From Flavobacterium microcysteis (lineage in GTDB: Bacteria; Bacteroidota; Bacteroidia; Flavobacteriales; Flavobacteriaceae), in assembly GCF_006385255.1 (NCBI RefSeq), contig NZ_VFJE01000056.1, positions 186,001 to 250,000 on the forward strand: a stretch of 64,000 bases of DNA, written 5' to 3'. A model generated the notes under the pieces. It was not told where the DNA came from. It searched no databases and worked only from the letters and a program-made list of their open reading frames with translations. Of this stretch, positions 17,358 to 25,256 are shown one piece after another. Position 1 is the stretch's first letter; each line of letters starts with the position of its first letter. Made by a program: the position numbers and the translations under genes.

Positions 17358-19733
17358 TTGAAAAGCAAGATAAAAGCGTTTTTTAAACGCATCCTTGATA
17401 TGATAAAAAGCAATCCGAAGAAGTCTGTTTTCTTCGGATTGCTTTTCATTGCCTACTATTTTTGTCTGCCAAGAACACTTTTTGAGCAGCCGTATTCTAC
17501 CGTAATTGAAAGCGAAGAAGGAGAACTGTTAGGGGCTAAAATTGCCCGTGACGGACAATGGCGATTTCCCGCACAAGACTCTATACCTGAAAAATTCAAA
17601 AAATGTATTGTCTATTTTGAAGATGAGCATTTTTACCAGCATCCCGGATTCAACCCGATTGCTATGGTCAAAGCTGCAAAACAAAATCACGATGCAGGAA
17701 GAGTAGTCCGTGGCGGAAGTACATTAACGCAACAGGTCATCCGACTTTCAAGAGGCGAGAAGAAGAGAAACTATTTTGAAAAGCTGGTTGAGTTGGTATT
17801 GGCAACCCGTTTGGAATTTCGTTATTCCAAAGAAAAGATATTGGAGTTGTACGCTGCTCATGCTCCATATGGAGGAAACGTAGTAGGACTGGAAATGGCT
17901 TCCTGGCGTTATTTTGGAGTACAGCCGTATCAATTATCCTGGGCTGAAACGGCAACATTAGCAGTATTGCCAAATGCGCCTAGTTTGATTTATCCCGGAA
18001 AAAACCAGCAAAAGCTTTTGGGTAAGCGTAACGGTCTGTTAAAAAAACTATACGAGGAAAAAATAATCGATAAAACGACCTATGAACTTTCAATACTGGA
18101 AGATTTGCCTCAAAAACCGTATGATTTGCCTCAAATAGCGCCGCATTTGCTTCAAAATGTTGCAAAGAAGGAAGAAGGCACAAGAGTAAAGACAACGGTC
18201 AAATACGCCTTCCAAAATCGTGTTAACCAAATCGCAGCGCAATATTATAACCAATACCGACAGTCAGAAATTTATAACCTTGCCATAATTGTTGTAGATG
18301 TTGAGACAAGAAATATCCTGAGTTATGTTGGAAATTCTCCAACGGACAAAGACCATCAAAAAGATGTCGATATTATTACAGCTCCACGAAGTACCGGTAG
18401 TATATTAAAACCGTTGCTGTATGCTTCGATGTTAGACGCTGGAGAAATACTACCAAATACGTTGGTTGCGGATATTCCGACTCAAATAGCGGGTTATAGC
18501 CCTAAAAACTTTGATTTGACCTATGATGGTGCTGTTCCGGCACATCGGGCATTGTCACGTTCGCTGAATATTCCTTCGGTTTTGATGCTAAAAGATCACG
18601 GTGTCTACCGTTTTTATGACCAACTGCAGCAGTTTAAATTAAGGGATATCAACAAACATCCAAACCATTACGGATTGTCGCTGATTCTGGGTGGAGCAGA
18701 AAGCAATCTTTGGGATTTGAGCAAAACCTATGCAGGACTAACATCTACCCTAAATTACTTTACGACACATTCGGCAAAATATCGCACGGACGAGTTTAAG
18801 GAATTGAATTGGTCGTATGGCAAAAAAACAGATTTCGGAAAAGAGTCATATGATAAGAGAAATTTAGGAGCTGCCTCAATTTGGCTCACGTATAATGCCA
18901 TGAAAGAAGTTAACCGTCCCGAAGGTGATGAAGCATGGAAATTTTATGATTCTTCATTGGAAGTTGCCTGGAAAACGGGTACGAGCTTTGGAAACCGTGA
19001 CGGATGGGCCATCGGAACAAATTCAAGATATGTAGTAGGAGTGTGGGTTGGAAATGCTTCTGGTGAAGGACGCCCGTCTTTGACTGGAGTAGGAAGTGCA
19101 GCGCCTATTTTATTTGATGTATTTAATCTTTTACCAAGAAAAAAATGGTTTGCGACTCCATATGATGATTTGGAAGAGGCAGAAGTTTGCCAATTAAGCG
19201 GACACATAGCCGGTGAATACTGTCCGAAAATCAAACAGTGGATTCCGCTTAAAAGCAAGCAGACTACGGTTTGTCCGTATCATAAACTAGTACACCTCGA
19301 TGCTTCTGGCGAATATCAGGTAAACAGCAATTGCGAAGAAGTAGATAAGATGGTTGCGAAACCCTGGTTTGTATTGCCTCCGGTTATGGAATTGTATTAT
19401 AAGACCAAACATATAGACTATGTTTCATTACCTCCATTTAGGGCAGACTGTCTGGGAGCATCTTCCTATTCAATGGATTTTATCTATCCAAAAGAGAATG
19501 GAAAAGTCTATCTCACCAAAAACTTTAATGGCGAAATCCAGCCGTTTGTTTTAAAAGTAGCCCATTCTGACCAAAGAGCAAAACTGTTCTGGTATCTGAA
19601 TGATAAGTTTTTGGGCACTACACAAACTTTTCATGAGATGTCTGTTGAAGCAAAAACCGGAAAATATTACATCACGGTAACGGATGAAGCCGGCAACGAA
19701 ATCAGTAGGAGGATTGAAATTGTAAAAGAATAA
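17358..19733 (+). CDS. pbpC: Penicillin-binding protein 1C
   Basis: Bifunctional peptidoglycan synthase of 791 residues, anchored by one N-terminal helix (about residues 25-40). The glycosyltransferase domain has EDEHFYQHPGFNP and GGSTLTQQVIRL. The transpeptidase domain has the SxxK box in STGSILKP, SLN (SRSLNIPSV) and KTGTS (WKTGTSFGNRDG). The C-terminal about 90 residues are a PBP1C-type beta domain. The start is either TTG 17358, which adds a basic tail, or ATG 17400. A perfect 17-bp hairpin lies inside the first codons after ATG 17400. It is paired with the macroglobulin gene upstream. Confidence 0.92.
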   Translation: MKSKIKAFFKRILDMIKSNPKKSVFFGLLFIAYYFCLPRTLFEQPYSTVIESEEGELLGAKIARDGQWRFPAQDSIPEKFKKCIVYFEDEHFYQHPGFNPIAMVKAAKQNHDAGRVVRGGSTLTQQVIRLSRGEKKRNYFEKLVELVLATRLEFRYSKEKILELYAAHAPYGGNVVGLEMASWRYFGVQPYQLSWAETATLAVLPNAPSLIYPGKNQQKLLGKRNGLLKKLYEEKIIDKTTYELSILEDLPQKPYDLPQIAPHLLQNVAKKEEGTRVKTTVKYAFQNRVNQIAAQYYNQYRQSEIYNLAIIVVDVETRNILSYVGNSPTDKDHQKDVDIITAPRSTGSILKPLLYASMLDAGEILPNTLVADIPTQIAGYSPKNFDLTYDGAVPAHRALSRSLNIPSVLMLKDHGVYRFYDQLQQFKLRDINKHPNHYGLSLILGGAESNLWDLSKTYAGLTSTLNYFTTHSAKYRTDEFKELNWSYGKKTDFGKESYDKRNLGAASIWLTYNAMKEVNRPEGDEAWKFYDSSLEVAWKTGTSFGNRDGWAIGTNSRYVVGVWVGNASGEGRPSLTGVGSAAPILFDVFNLLPRKKWFATPYDDLEEAEVCQLSGHIAGEYCPKIKQWIPLKSKQTTVCPYHKLVHLDASGEYQVNSNCEEVDKMVAKPWFVLPPVMELYYKTKHIDYVSLPPFRADCLGASSYSMDFIYPKENGKVYLTKNFNGEIQPFVLKVAHSDQRAKLFWYLNDKFLGTTQTFHEMSVEAKTGKYYITVTDEAGNEISRRIEIVKE
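17406..17446 (+). repeat. Perfect 17-bp hairpin in the pbpC 5' coding region
   Basis: Left arm 17406-17422 and right arm 17430-17446 are exact reverse complements around a 7-nt loop. The arms encode KSNPKK and FFGLLF of the membrane anchor. Both strands read the same peptide here, which is why the opposite strand shows a mirror open frame. It resembles a terminator stem with only four T residues after it. Confidence 0.8.
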
Positions 19734-19914
19734 AATATATTTCAAATTCAAGATTGGATGTGTGTAGGATTGGTAAATTTTATATTTTTTCTTTTAAATG
19801 TTTCTAAGACAGAGGATTTGTGCTAGTTAATCAATCATATTTTTATTATCAACTAAAACTAATCTATTATTTTCTTTTTTCTACATTAAAGTTGTCCAAT
19901 TTGCCTTTTTTTCT

Positions 19915-20379
19915 CTATAAACTGCCATTCCATTTTTCCAAACTCCAATCGTTTACTAGGTTTTCAATCAAAAGAATATCATTCCATATTCCCCAAGGAG
20001 AGAGCTTCTTTTGTTCTAATGTAAGCATTTTTGCTAATTGTCTTTGCCAGGTTTCTGTATCAATAATATGCCAGCCTAAAAATTCACCTCTTACGATGTG
20101 CTCGGTTCTCATGTATTTGGGCTTTTCAAAACTATCAGCAGGATAATGGCCAACGTGTTCTACAATTTTTTGTTTGTAAGCTACTGAAAGTGTAAAAAAC
20201 ACCATGAAACTTTCTTTAGAGTCAGCCAGCTTTAATAAGTTGGCTGGTCTGTCAGAATATAAACCGGGTAAAACTCTTATTAGATTCCCTATCGTTTTAT
20301 CCTTATAAATGTAATGCAGGTATACTTTTCCTTTAGTCGTATTGATTTCAAAAATATCTCCTAGTTTAATTCTTCTCAT
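19915..20379 (-). CDS. Imm26-like immunity protein
   Basis: Protein of 154 residues without signal peptide. It opens with MRRIKLGDIFEINTTKGK and continues as beta strands (VYLHYIYKD), the look of the immunity-26 family found next to polymorphic toxins. Its ATG overlaps the stop codon of a decayed toxin tail (TAATG), the arrangement expected for a toxin-immunity cassette. The gene itself is intact, so it may be kept to protect against siblings still carrying the toxin. The family call rests on reading the N-terminal motif, not on a search. Confidence 0.6.
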   Translation of the reverse strand: MRRIKLGDIFEINTTKGKVYLHYIYKDKTIGNLIRVLPGLYSDRPANLLKLADSKESFMVFFTLSVAYKQKIVEHVGHYPADSFEKPKYMRTEHIVRGEFLGWHIIDTETWQRQLAKMLTLEQKKLSPWGIWNDILLIENLVNDWSLEKWNGSL

Positions 20380-20617
20380 TAATAAACAATTGATTTTAAA
20401 AGTTCATATCCTCTCTGTAATTGTGCTTCAGATGCTGGGTTTGTAGGCGATATGCTATTTATTCTATTAAGCAGGTTCCATCATTCTTGCCAAATCCATG
20501 TGTTTCTATTAATGCCTGTTCTACAGCTCTAGCATCCGCTATTGACAATCCTTGGCAGTTTTGATAGTGTTTCAAAAATAATGGTTTTTTTATGTCGTTA
20601 GTGAATATTCTTTTAGC
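20379..20617 (-). pseudogene. Decayed polymorphic-toxin C-terminus (frameshifted)
   Basis: On the minus strand one frame reads GLSIADARAVEQALIETHG and then GKNDGT. After a one-base loss near 20473-20475 the sense continues in another frame as LLNRINSISPTNP and ends RGYELLKSIVY with a stop overlapping the immunity start. Restoring one C in ACCTG rejoins the frames. The DARAVEQALIE ... LLNKINSI ... GYELLK pattern is typical of the last 60-70 residues of Rhs-type toxins, some with GIY-YIG-like nuclease tails. The N-terminal delivery part is absent, and upstream frames are blocked by stops. Confidence 0.65.
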
Positions 20618-20716
20618 TTATTGGTTTTATTACGACTTCTTCTTAGAGAAATGTGGTTTAAATAAAAGTTTACAACAAGTTACAATCAGTGTTTTCCAAA
20701 ATATTACAAACAAAAA

Positions 20717-20742
20717 AACCGCCAATCTTGCGAAGGGCGGTT
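20717..20742 (-). terminator. Terminator of the RNase E/G gene
   Basis: AACCGCC (20717-20723) pairs with GGCGGTT (20736-20742). On the minus strand the stem is followed by a run of T residues, 9 bp after the RNase E/G stop. Confidence 0.8.
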
Positions 20743-20750
20743 CTTTTTAT

Positions 20751-22295
20751 CTAATCTTTGATCTCATTTCCATTTTTATCATAGAAATGATATTCTAAAA
20801 ACGTGTAAGCGTCACGAGGTATTATTTTCACCCATTTTTTATGTTCAAAAAACCATTTTGAACGTAATGATGGAAAACCTTTAGTAAGGTATGCTGCCAC
20901 AAAAGGATGCGCATTCAGCACGATTTTTTTGTGGGCTTTCAATAGTCGTTCGACATCTGAAGTGATTTTATCTACAATCGAGATCGGAGCATCAATTTCC
21001 CCATGTTCATTGTTAGGGTCTTCTTCTCTGGTCTTAATATTTACTTCAGGTCGTACTCTTTGTCGCGTAATCTGGATCAAACCAAATTTACTAGGCGGCA
21101 AGATTTTGTGTTTAGCTTTATCATCACTCATTTCTTCTCTCAGAAAATCGAAAAGGACTTTACGGTTTTCTGGATTTGACATATCAATAAAATCGACAAC
21201 AATGATACCACCCATATCTCGCAGGCGGAGCTGTCGTGCCACTTCAGCGGCGGCGATGAGGTTTACTTCTAAGGCTGTATCTTCTTGATTGGAAGCTTTA
21301 TTTGAACGGTTTCCGCTGTTGACGTCAATAACGTGCAAAGCTTCAGTATGTTCAATAATAAGATAAGCTCCTTTGCTCATCGATACTGTTTTTCCGAAGG
21401 AAGTTTTGATCTGTCTCTCTATGTTATATTTTTCGAAGATAGGTGTGTCTTTGGATTGATAAAACTTTACTATTGATTCTTTTGAAGGTGCAATTTCTTG
21501 CAGATAATCCTTCGTTTCATTGTACAACTCTTCGTCATCTATATGAATTCCTGTAAAGGTATCATTGAATACGTCTCGTAAAATGGAGGAAGCTCTGTTG
21601 AGCTCTCCTAATATTTTTGACGGATGATGAGCAGTTGGTAATTTTTTACACATTGCAGTCCATCTGCTGAGCAGATTCTGCAAATCTTTGTCTAGTTCGG
21701 CTACTTTTTTGCCTTCTGCTACTGTTCTCACAATAACACCAAATCCTTTTGGTCGGATAGACTGTACGAGTCGTTTAAGACGATCTTTTTCTTCTTTGGA
21801 TTCTATTTTTTGTGATATAGAAACTCTATCAGAAAAAGGAACGAGAACAATAAATCGGCCTGCAAGAGAAAGCTCTGAGCTAATTCTTGGCCCTTTGGTC
21901 GATATAGGTTCTTTGACAACTTGTACTAAAATGGACTGGTTAGCGCTGATCACATCAGTAATAACACCGTCCTTATCTATCTCCTTTTCAAAAGGAAAGT
22001 TTTTTAGGGAGAAATCTTTTATTTTACCTGCGCTTACAAGTTTTATGAATTTCAACTGAGAAGTCAGATTAGGACCCAAATCATGATAATGTAAAAAGGC
22101 ATCTTTTTCAAAGCCTACATTTACAAAAGCAGCATTTAGTCCCGCAACAGGCTTTCTGATTTTGGCAATAAAAATATCACCCACCTGAAAGTTGCTTTTT
22201 TCTTCTTCTTTGTGTAATTCAATTAGTTTTCCATCTTTTAATAAGGCAAAATCTACGGCATCCGAACCAGATCTGATGATCAGTTCTTTATTCAC
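20751..22295 (-). CDS. rng: Ribonuclease E/G family protein
   Basis: Protein of 514 residues, an endoribonuclease for RNA turnover and rRNA processing. An S1-like domain sits at about 35-130 (QVGDIFIAKI, GLNAAFVNVGFEKDAFLH). The DNase-I-like catalytic part has the two acidic motifs IDVNSG and VVDFIDM (about 320-375). The length matches RNase G rather than full RNase E; no long degradosome tail is present. The zinc-link CPxC seen in the enterobacterial enzymes is not found after RQRVRPE. The name follows the family; Bacteroidota annotations also use rne/rng. Confidence 0.88.
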   Translation of the reverse strand: MNKELIIRSGSDAVDFALLKDGKLIELHKEEEKSNFQVGDIFIAKIRKPVAGLNAAFVNVGFEKDAFLHYHDLGPNLTSQLKFIKLVSAGKIKDFSLKNFPFEKEIDKDGVITDVISANQSILVQVVKEPISTKGPRISSELSLAGRFIVLVPFSDRVSISQKIESKEEKDRLKRLVQSIRPKGFGVIVRTVAEGKKVAELDKDLQNLLSRWTAMCKKLPTAHHPSKILGELNRASSILRDVFNDTFTGIHIDDEELYNETKDYLQEIAPSKESIVKFYQSKDTPIFEKYNIERQIKTSFGKTVSMSKGAYLIIEHTEALHVIDVNSGNRSNKASNQEDTALEVNLIAAAEVARQLRLRDMGGIIVVDFIDMSNPENRKVLFDFLREEMSDDKAKHKILPPSKFGLIQITRQRVRPEVNIKTREEDPNNEHGEIDAPISIVDKITSDVERLLKAHKKIVLNAHPFVAAYLTKGFPSLRSKWFFEHKKWVKIIPRDAYTFLEYHFYDKNGNEIKD

Positions 22296-22358
22296 ACTGT
22301 AAATTTTTATCTGTTTTTTCAGAAAATAGAGTAGAGAGAGAAGAGCGTAGATTTAAAA

Positions 22359-22386
22359 TCTAAAGTCTAAAGTCTAAAGTCTAAAA
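22359..22386. repeat. Heptamer tandem repeat TCTAAAG x4
   Basis: Four head-to-tail copies of TCTAAAG (the last is TCTAAAA) lie in the gap upstream of the RNase E/G gene. The copy number of such a short repeat can slip. Confidence 0.75.
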
Positions 22387-22549
22387 TCTTATTTACAGAT
22401 GGATTAAACAATAATTTAACAGGTATTGTACCCGGAGAAAATAGAGTCTGTAAGGAAAAATCAAAGGCATACTATAGCCTCATTTTTTATTCTTTCTTCA
22501 ATACTTCTATTTTCAAATTTCAATGAACTAAAAATATTCTTAAAAAAGA

Positions 22550-22572
22550 AAAAAGTAGTCAGACTACTTTTT
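22550..22572 (-). terminator. Hairpin overlapping the end of the 30-aa basic gene
   Basis: AAAAAGTAGT (22550-22559) pairs with ACTACTTTTT (22563-22572) around a 3-nt loop. On the minus strand the stem contains the TAG stop of the small gene and is followed by T residues, so it probably terminates that transcript. Confidence 0.65.
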
Positions 22573-22656
22573 CTTCTTGTGACGGTTAGCTCTCGCTCTC
22601 TTTTTACGTTTGTGAGTCGCTACCTTATGTCTTTTTCTTTTTTTACCACTTGGCAT
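22564..22656 (-). CDS. 30-residue highly basic protein, ribosome-associated type
   Basis: A complete small gene reads MPSGKKRKRHKVATHKRK and continues RARANRHKKKK, giving 30 residues with more than half Lys/Arg. This near-invariant sequence is found throughout Bacteroidota and has the composition of a small ribosomal protein. I cannot tell which ribosomal protein name applies (for example the Bacteroidota-specific bL38), so none is given. It lies 26 bp downstream of the HU-like gene on the same strand and is closed by a hairpin that includes its stop codon. Confidence 0.75.
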   Translation of the reverse strand: MPSGKKRKRHKVATHKRKKRARANRHKKKK

Positions 22657-22682
22657 ATTTTGAAAATTTAGTGATTAATAAA

Positions 22683-22979
22683 TTAGTTTACTTTTGCTTC
22701 GGTATTGGTTTTAACTCCTTCAACAAAAACTTTTGCTGGTTTGAATGCAGGAATATTGTGTGCAGGAATTTTGATTGTAGTGTTTTTAGAGATATTTCTA
22801 CCTGTCTTTTCAGCTCTTGTTTTGATGATGAAACTACCAAAACCTCTTAAGTAAACATTATCACCAGTTTCTAATGAATTTTTTACTTCGTCCATAAAAG
22901 ATTCTACTGTTGCTTGAACATCTCCTTTTTCAAGACCTAATTTTTCTGAAATTTTCGCAACGATATCTGCTTTCGTCAT
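22683..22979 (-). CDS. HU family DNA-binding protein
   Basis: Protein of 98 residues, the size of HU/IHF nucleoid proteins that bend DNA as dimers. The N-terminal helices (MTKADIVAKISEKLGL) and the fold signature GDNVYLRGFGSFIIKTRAEKTGRN are evident; the arm contains KTTIK-like and IPAHNIPAFKPAK residues. The C-terminus has about 8 extra polar residues. It has its own promoter on the minus strand and probably drives the 30-residue basic gene as well. Confidence 0.93.
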   Translation of the reverse strand: MTKADIVAKISEKLGLEKGDVQATVESFMDEVKNSLETGDNVYLRGFGSFIIKTRAEKTGRNISKNTTIKIPAHNIPAFKPAKVFVEGVKTNTEAKVN

Positions 22980-23021
22980 TTTCTTTCTATTTTAAATTTA
23001 TTGTGTAAAATTTTGAGGTTG

Positions 23022-23029
23022 CAAATATA
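23022..23029 (-). promoter_or_regulatory. -7 promoter element of the HU-like gene
   Basis: TATATTTG on the minus strand matches TAnnTTTG exactly, 43 bp upstream of the HU start. A TTG-containing -33 candidate lies about 21 bp further upstream (23051-23053). Confidence 0.55.
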
Positions 23030-23087
23030 TGAATTAAAAAAACAATATTTCAACCATAAACGATTAAAATTTAATAACATAAACTTT

Positions 23088-23095
23088 TACTTTTG
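23088..23095 (+). promoter_or_regulatory. -7 promoter element of mutY
   Basis: TACTTTTG matches TAnnTTTG and ends 17 bp before the mutY start codon. The -33 element is not obvious. Confidence 0.4.
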
Positions 23096-23112
23096 CTAAC
23101 CAATTTTATCTG

Positions 23113-24153
23113 ATGGAATTTTCTAACTTATTAATCCAATGGTATTTACAAAATAAACGCGATTTGCCATGGCGAAATACGACCAATCCATACCATATTT
23201 GGTTGTCAGAAATTATGCTCCAACAGACGCGTGTAGCCCAGGGTTTGCCCTATTTTTTGTCATTTACCGGTTCATTTCCAACTGTTTTTGATTTGGCTAA
23301 TGCCAATGAGGAACAAGTTTTGAAACTTTGGCAAGGATTAGGTTATTATTCCAGAGCCAGAAACCTTCATAATACGGCAAAATTGGTGGCATATGATTTA
23401 AACGGAATTTTTCCGGATAATTATAAAGACTTACTCCAACTAAAAGGAGTAGGTGAATATACGGCTGCAGCCATTGCTTCTTTTTCTTATAATGAAGTAG
23501 TTCCTGTAGTTGATGGAAATGTTTTTCGTGTGCTGTCGAGATATTTCGACATTGAAACGGATATTGCTTCCAGCGGAGCTAAGAAAGAATTTTCAGAATT
23601 GGCAAAAGAATTAATTCCGCACGATAATCCTGCCCTGTTTAATCAGGCTATTATGGAGTTTGGTGCACTGCAATGTGTTCCTAAAAATCCGGATTGTGAA
23701 AGATGTGTTTTAAACTCTGGCTGTCTCGCACTGCAAAAAAATAAAGTAGGTCAACTTCCTGTCAAGCTAAAAAAGACAAAAGTGCGAAACCGTTATTTTA
23801 ATTACCTTGTTTTCTCAGACGACAATCAGCATTATATTTTAAGAAAGAGGACAGAAAAAGGAATATGGCATAATCTGTATGAATTTCCTCTGATTGAAAC
23901 AGTAGCTGAAGTTGATTTTGATGCCGTTTCAAAATTAATTTTTGAAGAATATGGTTCAAAGTTTAAAATTTTATCAATAAAGCCGTTAAAAAACGATGCT
24001 ATTTTGCATAAATTATCACATCAGCATTTGTATATACGCTTCTTTCAGGTGCACATTCAAGGTGTTGCTGAAAATGCAATTTCTTATGAATCAATGATTT
24101 CTTTGCCATTTCCAATTGTAATTCATAATTTTATAGAAAAAGATTTACTATAA
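23113..24153 (+). CDS. mutY: A/G-specific adenine DNA glycosylase
   Basis: Protein of 346 residues that removes adenine mispaired with 8-oxoguanine in base-excision repair. The helix-hairpin-helix is LKGVGEYTAAAIASF (about residues 113-127) and the catalytic Asp lies in VVDGNVFRVL. The four Cys of the [4Fe-4S] cluster appear as C-x6-C-x2-C-x5-C in CVPKNPDCERCVLNSGC. The C-terminal third is the NUDIX-like 8-oxoG recognition domain (YILRKRTEKGIWHNLYEFP). It is first in the mutY-ssb-gldD gene run conserved in flavobacteria. Confidence 0.95.
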   Translation: MEFSNLLIQWYLQNKRDLPWRNTTNPYHIWLSEIMLQQTRVAQGLPYFLSFTGSFPTVFDLANANEEQVLKLWQGLGYYSRARNLHNTAKLVAYDLNGIFPDNYKDLLQLKGVGEYTAAAIASFSYNEVVPVVDGNVFRVLSRYFDIETDIASSGAKKEFSELAKELIPHDNPALFNQAIMEFGALQCVPKNPDCERCVLNSGCLALQKNKVGQLPVKLKKTKVRNRYFNYLVFSDDNQHYILRKRTEKGIWHNLYEFPLIETVAEVDFDAVSKLIFEEYGSKFKILSIKPLKNDAILHKLSHQHLYIRFFQVHIQGVAENAISYESMISLPFPIVIHNFIEKDLL

Positions 24154-24177
24154 TTTATCAGGTATGGCAGAAATTAT

Positions 24178-24185
24178 TATATTTG
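24178..24185 (+). promoter_or_regulatory. -7 promoter element of ssb-gldD
   Basis: TATATTTG, an exact TAnnTTTG match, 25 bp before the ssb start, in the 57-bp mutY-ssb gap. Confidence 0.5.
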
Positions 24186-24210
24186 AAGGTTTACTAACTC
24201 CCCACGAAAA

Positions 24211-24639
24211 ATGAATGGTACGCTAAATAAAGTGATTTTAATTGGGCACCTAGGCGATGATGTCAAGATGCACTATTTTGAAGGCGGTAACTGCATCGGC
24301 AGATTCCCGCTGGCTACGAATGAAATATATATTAATAAGCAGACAAACGAAAAGATTGCTTCTACGGAATGGCACAATCTTGTTGTGCGCAATAAAGCAG
24401 CCGAAATCTGCGAAAAGTATCTGTCAAAAGGAGATAAGATCTATGTTGAAGGAAGGATAAAATCCCGCCAATGGCAGACAGAAGAAGGTGTTACGAAATA
24501 TACCACAGAAATTCAGGTGACTGAATTTACTTTCCTGACAACGAAAAAAGATATTGAAGCTGGAAAACAAGGGTCTTCAGTAGATGTAAAATCTGCTAAT
24601 TTTGACTCCAGCTCACCAGCAGAAGACGATTTATATTAG
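24211..24639 (+). CDS. ssb: Single-stranded DNA-binding protein
   Basis: Protein of 142 residues with one OB fold (MNGTLNKVILIGHLGDDVKM, EWHNLVVRNKAAEICEKYL, GDKIYVEGRIKSRQWQ, about residues 1-108), a short flexible linker and an acidic tip EDDLY. SSB coats single-stranded DNA and recruits repair and replication proteins through the C-terminal tip. That tip usually ends in Pro-Phe, but here the last residue is Tyr. The gene runs 2 bp ahead of gldD, so the two are cotranscribed. Confidence 0.94.
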   Translation: MNGTLNKVILIGHLGDDVKMHYFEGGNCIGRFPLATNEIYINKQTNEKIASTEWHNLVVRNKAAEICEKYLSKGDKIYVEGRIKSRQWQTEEGVTKYTTEIQVTEFTFLTTKKDIEAGKQGSSVDVKSANFDSSSPAEDDLY

Positions 24640-24641
24640 TA

Positions 24642-25205
24642 ATGTTTAGAAAAAGTATAGGCCTTTTTATTTCCGGATGTATTCTTGCTTCCGTTTGGGG
24701 TTGTCAGAACGAGGCAGTTCCAAAACCGGCAGGACAATTAAGACTGGAATATCCCAGGGCCGAATATGTACACTTTGAAAATGATTGTCCTTTTACGTTT
24801 GATATAAACGAAGATGCAGTTATTTCACAAAAAGGGAATTGCGATTTTACAATCAGCTATCCTAAAATGAAAGCCACGATTTATCTTACTTACAAACCTG
24901 TTAAGAACGATATCGAAGCGCATTTAAGAGATGCCCAGACTTTGACCTACAAACATACTATTAAGGCAGATGATATTGTTGAGCAGCCTTTTCAGAATGA
25001 AAAGAGCAAGGTTTATGGCATGTTCTACAGAGTTGGAGGTAATGCGGCAACCAATGCTCAATTTTACGCTACAGACAGCGTAAAGCATTTTGTTACTGGT
25101 TCTGTATATTTTTATGCAAAACCCAATTTTGATTCGATAATGCCGGCTAGTAGCTATGTCAAAAATGACATGCAAGTATTGATGGAAACATTAAAATGGA
25201 AATAA
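24642..25205 (+). CDS. gldD: Gliding motility lipoprotein GldD
   Basis: Lipoprotein of 187 residues: signal peptide with lipobox SVWGC (Cys about residue 21), then RLEYPRAEYVHFENDCPFTFD and a conserved YPKMKATIYLTY. This matches GldD, one of the gliding-motility proteins of Bacteroidota that is needed for the type IX secretion/gliding machinery. Its place behind mutY-ssb is the known flavobacterial context. The usual intervening gldE is not present between ssb and gldD here. Confidence 0.88.
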   Translation: MFRKSIGLFISGCILASVWGCQNEAVPKPAGQLRLEYPRAEYVHFENDCPFTFDINEDAVISQKGNCDFTISYPKMKATIYLTYKPVKNDIEAHLRDAQTLTYKHTIKADDIVEQPFQNEKSKVYGMFYRVGGNAATNAQFYATDSVKHFVTGSVYFYAKPNFDSIMPASSYVKNDMQVLMETLKWK

Positions 25206-25236
25206 AAAAAGAGAACCAATTTGGTTCTCTTTTTTG
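25204..25236. terminator. Bidirectional terminator between gldD and the metal-binding lipoprotein gene
   Basis: AAAAAAGAGAACCAA pairs with TTGGTTCTCTTTTTT, giving T-runs on both strands. It serves gldD (plus) and the convergent gene ending at 25257 (minus). Confidence 0.85.
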
Positions 25237-25256
25237 TTTTATCTTGTTGTAACGAA

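Noticed and set aside
17219..17449. Minus-strand open frame reading KSNPKK and FFGLLF
   Set aside because: It is the mirror of the pbpC hairpin, created by the inverted repeat, not a gene.
20592..20798. Plus-strand open frame between the toxin remnant and RNase E/G
   Set aside because: It is antisense to the toxin remnant, crosses the RNase E/G terminator and has no domain.
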